IMG/VR virus record: IMGVR_UViG_3300042540_000099
Span: 1-20,290 of that record
Direction: 5' to 3' (one strand)
DNA length: 20,290 nt
Source: a virus
Part shown: positions 14,561 to 19,710 of the stretch, in pieces
Position numbering within the stretch: position 1 is the stretch's first letter
Layout of the letters: each line of letters begins with the position of its first letter
Made by a program: the position numbers and the translations under genes
Notes under the pieces: model-generated
Seen by the model: only the letters and a program-made list of their open reading frames with translations
What the model was told of the DNA's origin: nothing
Databases searched by the model: none

Positions 14561-14566
14561 CCTCCC
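14561..14566 (-). promoter_or_regulatory. Shine-Dalgarno GGGAGG deciding the terminase small-subunit start
   Basis: Plus-strand CCTCCC gives GGGAGG on the coding strand, 8 bases before the ATG at 14552. It excludes the longer start at 14576, which would begin upstream of this site. Confidence 0.65.
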
Positions 14567-14576
14567 AAAGTTGCAA

Positions 14577-14672
14577 TTTCGGCCACGCGTGCGATCGAGG
14601 AAACCATGGGGTTTAGTATCCGGCACCACACTATGATTCGCACCGCCCCACCCCCTCGCGGGGGGGCTGACG
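14577..14672 (-). other. Intergenic region with GC tracts, candidate cos region
   Basis: This 96-base gap separates HNH from the small terminase. It contains a run of 7 G (14660-14666) next to CCCCC (14651-14655), which can pair as a short hairpin with a TCGC loop. An 8-C run (14676-14683) lies just beyond, in the HNH 3' end. In HK97-type phages with an HNH gene beside the terminase, the cos site often lies near here. No overhang can be identified from the sequence alone, so this is a low-confidence candidate. Confidence 0.3.
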
Positions 14673-14987
14673 CTACCCCCCCCGGCTCGGCCGCGTTTCA
14701 CGCAGCGTCTTGCGTGCATGGCACGCCGCGCAGCGGCACGCCCCGTTGGCTAAGTCATACCGCTCGCCACCTTGAGCGATTGGCACGACGTGATCAGCGT
14801 GGTTTGCTTGGTCGATCCTGCCACAGTCCACGCATGCGAATGCGTGCCGCGTCAGCACAGCCTGACGCCACTTCCTGTGCGCCACAGAGCAGTACCCACG
14901 GGCAGCCGCGTTCGGTCGGCCTGAGTCGTCACGCCTCGTGGCGCAACGTAGACGCGGCGGCCTGTGAGTGGGGATGCGAGTAGGCAT
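14673..14987 (-). CDS. HNH endonuclease (packaging-associated)
   Basis: A 104-residue HNH nuclease. It has RGYCSVAHRKWRQAVLTR (about 30-47), the zinc knuckle pair CVDC (52, 55), ADHVVPIAQGG with catalytic His66, an LANG asparagine (81), and CAACH (86, 89, 90). HNH proteins beside terminases, as in HK97 gp74, stimulate cos cleavage by the large subunit. The ATG at 14987 overlaps the previous TGA by one base (TGATG). An additional N-terminal basic extension (residues 1-28) is present. Confidence 0.93.
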   Translation of the reverse strand: MPTRIPTHRPPRLRCATRRDDSGRPNAAARGYCSVAHRKWRQAVLTRHAFACVDCGRIDQANHADHVVPIAQGGERYDLANGACRCAACHARKTLRETRPSRGG

Positions 14988-15343
14988 CAGGACTTGAACG
15001 ACACGATCCCGGTCGTGCCGGTGCTGTTAGTGGTGGACGACACGACCTTGAGGAACGACACGCCAAAGACCGCATCCGGCAGGGCATAGATACGCCCGGC
15101 CGTGCTCGAAGGGCTCAGGGTGATGTCGGCAACGGACCCGTCGCTGTTGTGCATACGGGAGAACGTGCCATCGGCCGACGTGCTGCCCCACATTTGCAGG
15201 CTCGTGGCATTAGTACTCATGGTGCCGAGATTCACGACTCCACCGGCCATATCGTCCAGCCGCAGGGTGGTGGCGAGAGCAGTGGCAGTATGCAGCGTGA
15301 TGGCAACGTCTCGTTCGTACCGCTTGATCTTGACGTGGGACAT
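14987..15343 (-). CDS. Beta-rich virion-like protein, 118 aa
   Basis: A 118-residue Ser/Thr-rich protein with many strand-like segments (for example AITLHTATALATTLRLDDMA and GRIYALPDAVFGVSFLKVVS). The ATG at 15343 has AGGAG (15351-15355) 7 bases upstream. It follows a 145-base intergenic region. No known domain is recognised. Its composition resembles the capsid accessory protein at 8664-9104, and both have an L.LD.(L/M).G-type stretch. It may be a virion or decoration protein encoded next to the packaging genes. Confidence 0.75.
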   Translation of the reverse strand: MSHVKIKRYERDVAITLHTATALATTLRLDDMAGGVVNLGTMSTNATSLQMWGSTSADGTFSRMHNSDGSVADITLSPSSTAGRIYALPDAVFGVSFLKVVSSTTNSTGTTGIVSFKS

Positions 15344-15488
15344 GGTCTATCTCCTGGCTCGGGTTGTGGCCCGCATCGTGGCCCGTGCGTTCACTGTATA
15401 GGGTGAGCGTCGGTTTCTTGCAGTTGTGGCCCGATGCACGGCCTTTCGCTTCAGCCTACCCTTCGCCAGCGACTCCGCCGGAGGTTGC
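15344..15488. promoter_or_regulatory. Intergenic region with direct repeats and a weak -10-like box
   Basis: The 11-base GTTGTGGCCCG occurs at 15363-15373 and 15423-15433, exactly 60 bases apart. The shorter GTGGCCCG also occurs at 15378-15385. The core starts are 15366, 15378 and 15426, spaced 12 and 48 bases. On the minus strand TATACA (15400-15395) could be a -10 box, with only a poor -35 (CTGCAA) 17 bases away. A regulator-binding or DNA-processing role is inference. Confidence 0.35.
15363..15433. repeat. Short direct repeats with 12-base phasing
   Basis: Three copies of the GTGGCCCG core (at 15366, 15378 and 15426). Two of them extend to the 11-base GTTGTGGCCCG. The spacing (12 and 48 bases) is a multiple of 12. 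GC-rich 8-mers can recur by chance, and other isolated copies exist in coding sequence, so the 11-base pair is the stronger evidence. Confidence 0.5.
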
Positions 15489-15830
15489 TCACCGCACACG
15501 GACCGGCCAACCAGGCACCACGTTGAAATCCGACGGCGCGGGTTGCGGGGACGGCGGCGCCTGCAATCCTGTCATGTACTCCGCCTCGGTGATCTCCTCA
15601 ACGGCGCCGCTGCCGAGGATCTGCGGCAGGATCGTAGCGGCTGGCTCCCACGTTGCGAACTCGTCATGCACCGCCAGTACGACCCGCCCTGATCCGTCCC
15701 TGGGCGATACGGCCACCGGGTCAAAGCATGTCAGCGTCCTGCCGTCTGCGGACGGATGCCCCCACGCAGCGTCCAATTGGAGCCGGATCGTTTCGTACAG
15801 CGACAGGTCTGCCGTGCGAAAAAACCTCAT
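15489..15830 (-). CDS. Unrecognised protein following the LamG gene, 113 aa
   Basis: A 113-residue protein whose ATG at 15830 overlaps the TGA of the LamG gene (ATGA), so the two are translationally coupled. Segments such as SLYETIRLQLDAAWGHPSAD and GRVVLAVHDEFATWEPA suggest a mixed alpha/beta soluble domain, and the C-terminus is Pro-rich (QAPPSPQPAPSDFNVVPGWP). I recognise no family. It may act with the lectin-like protein, for example as an assembly partner or accessory virion protein, but only the coupling supports that. Confidence 0.75.
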   Translation of the reverse strand: MRFFRTADLSLYETIRLQLDAAWGHPSADGRTLTCFDPVAVSPRDGSGRVVLAVHDEFATWEPAATILPQILGSGAVEEITEAEYMTGLQAPPSPQPAPSDFNVVPGWPVRVR

Positions 15831-16573
15831 GACAGCGACACTCCCCACTTTGTGGCGAGATACTTTTCGACCGATGACAGCTCTGAAGCCGTCAAGGTTC
15901 TGCTGTACAACAGGATTTCGGCTACCACGCCAGAAAAATATCTTAGAGTTGAGCCGTCTCTGCCAACTTGAAAGACTGCATCAGTCTCGTTTGAGCCGGA
16001 CGCAAAAGTCCCAGCCTGAGTCCCCTGGGTGCCGTTGACCCGCACCGTAAATGTGGTTGCGTCGATTGTGGCCAGGACGATCTGAGAACTATCGGCAACA
16101 ACACCACCGACGGTGCTGTTAAACAGCGCACTTCGGTACGATGCCGTCCATCGATTGGGAGTTGTTCCTGTATTGACATTGACGCCATTAGCAGATGAAC
16201 CGCGAGCAAACAGCAGTGCCTCAAAATTGGACTTTGTGTCAACCATTTCCGCATCAGGTATCACGGCGATTGCGTACGTTACATACCCAGACAGTGAATT
16301 TGCGTTGAAGGTAGTGTTGATCTGGTCATTAATGCCGTCAAAATACAACGCACCTTTCCCGTTCATTCCAGACGCTCTGTATTCAGGTCGATTGTTGGCG
16401 GTCGTCTGCGTGGCCGTAACCCCGCCTACCTTGCTATTCCATTGCGACACGGCGCCGCTGACTGTCGTGATCGTGGAGGCGTCAGCCCCGTCAAGCCATA
16501 GTTGCAGGCTGCCGATCGACGACGGGTTGAAGCCCGTGGCCCGTGGCCGCAACAGCCGTCCGCTCATGCCCAT
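15827..16573 (-). CDS. LamG / concanavalin A-like lectin domain protein
   Basis: A 248-residue protein with the LamG_3-like pattern. It starts with LQLWLDGADASTITTVSG (about 23-40) and SQWNSKVGG, continues with GALYFDGINDQINTTF (about 74-89), and ends with FSGVVAEILLYSRTLTASEL and VEKYLATKWG near the C-terminus. Such domains bind glycans or proteins and often occur in virion or adsorption proteins. The ATG at 16573 has GAGGA 9 bases upstream and follows the previous stop after 4 bases. Its GC content is visibly lower than its neighbours (28 of 60 bases at 16141-16200), which suggests recent acquisition. It is small for a tail fibre, so its virion location is not certain. Confidence 0.85.
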   Translation of the reverse strand: MGMSGRLLRPRATGFNPSSIGSLQLWLDGADASTITTVSGAVSQWNSKVGGVTATQTTANNRPEYRASGMNGKGALYFDGINDQINTTFNANSLSGYVTYAIAVIPDAEMVDTKSNFEALLFARGSSANGVNVNTGTTPNRWTASYRSALFNSTVGGVVADSSQIVLATIDATTFTVRVNGTQGTQAGTFASGSNETDAVFQVGRDGSTLRYFSGVVAEILLYSRTLTASELSSVEKYLATKWGVSLS

Positions 16574-16577
16574 GGCG

Positions 16578-16835
16578 TCAGTTCCTCGTTGCGTCAGGCT
16601 TGCCGTCGTTCACCAGCCGCGGCTGCAGTGCGTAGAGCAGTTTCGTCTGCTCGCTGATGGTCTGGCTAATCTCTTGCTGCGTCTCGCTTAGTTGCCGCAC
16701 GAACGACCGATGCTCCTCCACCAGAGGCAGTAGCACGTCGTTCCGCAGCACCCAGCCGGCAGCCAAGGCGACCAAAGTGGGAAATCCCCACCGTTCGATG
16801 ATGCTGAAGAGCGTTTCCTTCGTCGCGTCCGTCAT
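16578..16835 (-). CDS. Small membrane protein with coiled coil, holin-like candidate
   Basis: An 85-residue protein that starts at the ATG 16835, overlapping the previous TGA (ATGA), with GGAG 5 bases upstream. One hydrophobic segment (about residues 17-40, FPTLVALAAGWVLRNDVLLP) is followed by a charged, Gln/Glu-rich helix (RQLSETQQEISQTISEQTKL). This topology resembles small BhlA/UviB-like holins, although no conserved signature is certain. A longer frame begins at 16889 but lies inside the upstream gene. Neighbouring genes (a second membrane protein, a lipoprotein and a cysteine peptidase) make a lysis role plausible. Confidence 0.75.
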   Translation of the reverse strand: MTDATKETLFSIIERWGFPTLVALAAGWVLRNDVLLPLVEEHRSFVRQLSETQQEISQTISEQTKLLYALQPRLVNDGKPDATRN

Positions 16836-17164
16836 GGTGTCTCCTGCATTGCCTGCATCGCTGCCCGGTTCTCGCGGCTGTCGAGCCACCAGCGAATGAG
16901 GATCTTCACGATCTCGCTGATCAACGCCGACAGGACGAGCGTGAGGATGATCCCCATGCCGTACTGCTGCCGCCGCCTCTTGAGCGACTTGGCAAGGAAC
17001 GAGCCGACGACCTCAGCCTCACCAACGTCGCACTGCCGCAGGACCGGAGCGGGCCAGCGACGCACGGCGTCGTCAACGACGCGGGCGACGGTATCACGCC
17101 CCGCAATACGCAGCCGCAGGGGCAACCGTCCGTAGACGTAGGCAGTCAGGTCGTCGCGGTTCAC
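16832..17164 (-). CDS. Single-pass membrane protein, 110 aa
   Basis: A 110-residue protein starting with GTG at 17164, which overlaps the lipoprotein's TGA (GTGA). GGGAGG (17170-17175) lies 5 bases upstream. The soluble N-terminal part is basic (VYGRLPLRLRIAGRDTVARV) and precedes a Cys-containing acidic loop. A clear membrane segment near the C-terminus (about residues 70-95, IILTLVLSALISEIVKILI) follows a KRRRQQ stretch and is trailed by a short charged tail. It may be a holin, an antiholin or a spanin-like component. No family is recognised. Confidence 0.75.
   Translation of the reverse strand: MNRDDLTAYVYGRLPLRLRIAGRDTVARVVDDAVRRWPAPVLRQCDVGEAEVVGSFLAKSLKRRRQQYGMGIILTLVLSALISEIVKILIRWWLDSRENRAAMQAMQETP
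16841..16844 (-). promoter_or_regulatory. Shine-Dalgarno GGAG for the 85-aa membrane protein
   Basis: GGAG, five bases, then ATG at 16835 on the minus strand. Together with the ATGA overlap it decides the start over the longer frame at 16889. Confidence 0.5.
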
Positions 17165-17445
17165 TGGCACCTCCCGTCAGAGCATGCCTTTCCGGTGCCC
17201 TTGCACTCCGGGCAGGTGATGACGATGCGGCCGTCCGTGCTCATGCGTCCGGTGCCGAGGCACTTGGGGCACTTGCCGGCTGGCACCACGGGCTTCGGGG
17301 GGGCTGGCGTCGGGGCCGGCTCATGCCGCATCTGCACGACCATTCGTGCTGTCTCGGCGGCCAGGTCAGCGGAGACACCGTGGTCCGATGGCAGCGTAGC
17401 AACGCACCCGGCGAACACGACGAGCAAGGCGATAAGAAACCGCAT
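17161..17445 (-). CDS. Lipoprotein with DnaJ-like CxxCxGTG zinc ribbon
   Basis: A 94-residue protein with an N-terminal hydrophobic signal and a lipobox-like FAGC ending at Cys14, so it is probably exported and lipid-anchored. A Pro/Ala-rich linker (about 41-58) leads to two CxxCxGTG motifs (CPKCLGTG at 59-66 and CPECKGTG at 78-85), the zinc-binding repeat of DnaJ, and then two more cysteines (88, 93). The ATG at 17445 overlaps the peptidase TGA (TGATG), with GAGGA 8 bases upstream. A GTG at 17448 is also possible. Its location between a peptidase and small membrane proteins suggests an envelope or lysis role. A lipoprotein of this type in a phage is unusual. Confidence 0.85.
   Translation of the reverse strand: MRFLIALLVVFAGCVATLPSDHGVSADLAAETARMVVQMRHEPAPTPAPPKPVVPAGKCPKCLGTGRMSTDGRIVITCPECKGTGKACSDGRCQ
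17170..17175 (-). promoter_or_regulatory. Shine-Dalgarno GGGAGG for the 110-aa membrane protein
   Basis: GGGAGG, five bases, then GTG at 17164. It excludes an alternative GTG at 17170, which would lie in the site itself. Confidence 0.5.
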
Positions 17446-18368
17446 CACAGGATTCCTCGCAGCCAGTTGTCGGGCAGGGCGGTCGGTTGGAACCCGCTGT
17501 AGCCCGCGTAGACGTAGGAGTCACGGCCAGAGCACATGCGGTCGATCACTTCCGCGTCGGCCCAAAACGAGCAGTTACGGACGGCCTCGGGCATGTCGTG
17601 CGGGTAATGCTTGCCGACCGTGTTGGAGTCGCCCCAACTGTTGAAGATCAACACGCCGGGCCGCTTGCCGAAGCGGACGCCACCCCCGAAAAGGCAATGC
17701 CACCAAACCCCGCCAGCCTTGCAAAAGCCGTCGTCGTCACGGCTCATTGAAAAGCCTTGGCCGCTGCAGAAAACGATTCCGTAGCCATTGGACAAGGCTT
17801 TTGCACATTCCACGAACGACGTGACGAGCGTCGTCTCCGAGCACCGCCGCTCCTTGGCGAACGGCTCGAGCACGTCGGGCACACCGTTCCGGCCCCAGTC
17901 GCGATCACGGGCCTGCTTGCCTTCCTCGCGGATGATCGTCCCGGCGTAGTCCACGCCGTAGTGCAGGCAGCCGTAGTCGCGGACGCTCTTGGCAGCGTGA
18001 AACCCGGTGGACCCGTCGCCACCAGTGTTCGACCGCTGGCCCCTGGCCTCCACCCGAGAGAACCCGTACAGGCTCGACTCGATCACGCGGCCCTTCCACG
18101 TCTCCGGCTCTTTCCGCCAGTGGATGTCGCACGCGGCGAGCACGTCCACGGCGAGCGACGCGCCCCAGCCGACACAACTGCCAACGTTGCCCTGCGAGCC
18201 GCGACGCCATGACGGCGAGCACGCCAAGAGCGCCGGGTAGAGCATCACGTCTTCGCCGGCCGCCCGCAGGTCAGGCCCGGCTTGTGCCAGCGTCGGGTGC
18301 CGCAGCGTGGCTACGAACGACTCGGCACCTTCAGGATCGGGGACGTACCCCATGCCACGGTCGGCCAT
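17445..18368 (-). CDS. Papain-like cysteine peptidase (C1 family)
   Basis: A 307-residue protein with the papain active-site layout. Gln59 and Cys65 lie in SQGNVGSCVGWGASLA, with the same six-residue spacing as papain. His224 is in the GGVWWHCLFGGGVRFG segment, and Asn243 in FNSWGDS, the family's NSWG signature. Extra cysteines could form disulfides or other structure. No signal peptide is visible, as for holin-dependent phage lysins. A following lipoprotein and two small membrane proteins form a compact cluster. Its substrate is unknown; envelope-protein cleavage during lysis or DNA entry is the attractive inference, and virion protein processing is an alternative. The start ATG at 18368 follows the previous stop after 3 bases. 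Confidence 0.88.
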   Translation of the reverse strand: MADRGMGYVPDPEGAESFVATLRHPTLAQAGPDLRAAGEDVMLYPALLACSPSWRRGSQGNVGSCVGWGASLAVDVLAACDIHWRKEPETWKGRVIESSLYGFSRVEARGQRSNTGGDGSTGFHAAKSVRDYGCLHYGVDYAGTIIREEGKQARDRDWGRNGVPDVLEPFAKERRCSETTLVTSFVECAKALSNGYGIVFCSGQGFSMSRDDDGFCKAGGVWWHCLFGGGVRFGKRPGVLIFNSWGDSNTVGKHYPHDMPEAVRNCSFWADAEVIDRMCSGRDSYVYAGYSGFQPTALPDNWLRGIL

Positions 18369-18371
18369 GTC

Positions 18372-18965
18372 TCAGCCCCCCGCCCATGCCAGAGCCTTCG
18401 CCAGTTCGACGTAACGGCCGCGAGTGTCGGCAGTGACCGGCACGTCGTCAGATCCCAGCACGGCCTTGTACGAGGCTTCCACGGCCCCCCTGAGCGATTC
18501 GTGGCTGCCGGGAGCGTGACCGCCGATCCGCCGCCATGCGATATCGAGAGCAACGGCGGTGAAAGCCCGCAGCTCGCGGGTGTCGCGGAACGCCGGCTGG
18601 AGAGCCGTTGACTCGGCAGCCACAACGACGCCGGCCTTGCTCCACACCTCACGCCAGAGTGCCCGGTCGGACGCCGGGAGCGACCGTAGAGCGTCGGCGA
18701 CCGGCTGGACCGTCTGACGCATGGACTCGCTGGGCAGGTCCACCGTGACCGGCCGAGTCGGCAGGCTCGGGAGCGACGGCAGATTTCCCCACGCGGCCCA
18801 CAGGATCAGCCCTGCGGCGACTGCCCTGCCGGCCGTGCCGGCGTAGGGCTTGCCACGCTTCCAGGCTTCAATGAGCCACGGGGCGGCTTTGTGGAGATGT
18901 GGGCCAGCGACGAGAGCAACCGCCGCCACAACGGCCCCGGCGCGAAAGAAATCATCGGTGCTCAC
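18372..18965 (-). CDS. Two-pass membrane protein, 197 aa
   Basis: A 197-residue protein starting with GTG at 18965, which overlaps the previous TGA (GTGA) and has GGAGG 7 bases upstream. It has two hydrophobic helices (about 9-22, AGAVVAAVALVAG, and about 44-60, AGRAVAAGLILWAAWG), then a Pro-rich linker (LPSLPSLPTRP) and a soluble helical domain (WREVWSKAGVVVAAES). The topology suggests a membrane-anchored domain. It may be a holin or a membrane-bound part of the neighbouring peptidase module. No family is recognised. Confidence 0.8.
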   Translation of the reverse strand: MSTDDFFRAGAVVAAVALVAGPHLHKAAPWLIEAWKRGKPYAGTAGRAVAAGLILWAAWGNLPSLPSLPTRPVTVDLPSESMRQTVQPVADALRSLPASDRALWREVWSKAGVVVAAESTALQPAFRDTRELRAFTAVALDIAWRRIGGHAPGSHESLRGAVEASYKAVLGSDDVPVTADTRGRYVELAKALAWAGG

Positions 18966-19261
18966 CGTAGTGCCTCCGCTTGGACCACGATCCACCGGAC
19001 CAAGGCTTCGCCTTGCGGCGTCTTGAGCACGTCGGCCAGCCGCCTGGCCAGTTCGTCATCGACCGTCGCCTTGGTCTGGCTGGCGAGCCACTCGACCGCG
19101 TCAGCCACGACGATCGACCGCTTATACGGGTCGGCCTCGGCCATGAACGCCTGTCCGTACTTCAGCAACGGCGACCACTTCTGGAGCAGCATCAGCGACT
19201 GCCAGAGGTTCAGGTTGCCGTACTGCTGCAACTCGCTCGGCGTCGCGCCGTAGTTTGGCAT
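18962..19261 (-). CDS. Helical unknown protein, 99 aa
   Basis: A 99-residue, mostly helical protein with no membrane segment or cysteine. Examples are LWQSLMLLQKWSPLLKYGQA (about 19-38) and VDDELARRLADVLKTPQGEA (about 67-86). It starts with ATG at 19261, with AGGAGG about 8 bases upstream, and its TGA overlaps the next GTG. I recognise no family. It is translationally coupled to the two-pass membrane protein and may work with it. Confidence 0.75.
   Translation of the reverse strand: MPNYGATPSELQQYGNLNLWQSLMLLQKWSPLLKYGQAFMAEADPYKRSIVVADAVEWLASQTKATVDDELARRLADVLKTPQGEALVRWIVVQAEALR
18973..18977 (-). promoter_or_regulatory. Shine-Dalgarno GGAGG for the two-pass membrane protein
   Basis: GGAGG, seven bases, then GTG at 18965. 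It supports the GTG over a longer frame at 18995 and lies in the previous gene's 3' end. Confidence 0.55.
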
Positions 19262-19314
19262 GGTGTTGCCCTCCTGTCCTTTGATTGTGCGTCGTTTACC
19301 GGCGATCCTTGCAG

Positions 19315-19710
19315 TTAGTCATCCATCAGCCGCCGCACGGCGTCTTGAGCCTCGCGGCTCAGCGACAGCACACGAATGCCACCAAGCCCGTAGCTTTTGC
19401 GCACCCGGCGGGAGTGCCAATCGTCGTGCGTCCACGACGCTTGAATGGCCGTTACAGCAGCAGCGACGGCAGGGGCAAGCGACAGCCCTGCCCGAGACGC
19501 GGCAACCTCGGCGGCATCTGGAGGCGGCATTCGCTTGGGCTTGAATCGCAGCGAGCGGTCATTGCGGAGCGGAAGGCTCCACACGTCGCGCAGCCGGATC
19601 ACCTGATCTTTGCTGACTGTGTACCGGACGCACAGCTCCGAAATCGGAACGTGTGTCAGCCAGTCGGCCCGAAACGCCTGCACACTAATCGTCGCCGTGT
19701 TGCCTCGCAT
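19315..19710 (-). CDS. Small HTH-like DNA-binding protein, 131 aa
   Basis: A 131-residue protein that begins inside the end of the upstream glycosyltransferase-like gene. I chose ATG 19710; a GTG at 19683 just after that gene's TAG is an alternative, and neither has a strong ribosome-binding site. Residues about 10-45 (FRADWLTHVPISELCVRYTV and QVIRLRDVW) look like a helix-turn-helix with sensing of a sequence-specific site, followed by a basic linker (RFKPKRMPPP) and a second helical segment. It loosely resembles GcrA-like or terminase-small-like DNA-binding proteins. A regulatory role is inferred only from this pattern. Confidence 0.65.
   Translation of the reverse strand: MRGNTATISVQAFRADWLTHVPISELCVRYTVSKDQVIRLRDVWSLPLRNDRSLRFKPKRMPPPDAAEVAASRAGLSLAPAVAAAVTAIQASWTHDDWHSRRVRKSYGLGGIRVLSLSREAQDAVRRLMDD

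Noticed and set aside
14651-14666. CCCCC-TCGC-GGGGG hairpin as a terminator
   Set aside because: It has no T tract on either strand and lies in a GC-rich run. A terminator is not supported, although a cos-related role is not excluded.
15395-15423. Minus-strand promoter with TATACA and CTGCAA boxes
   Set aside because: The -35 matches only three of six consensus bases, and all neighbours look like one operon. I kept it only as a note in the intergenic feature.
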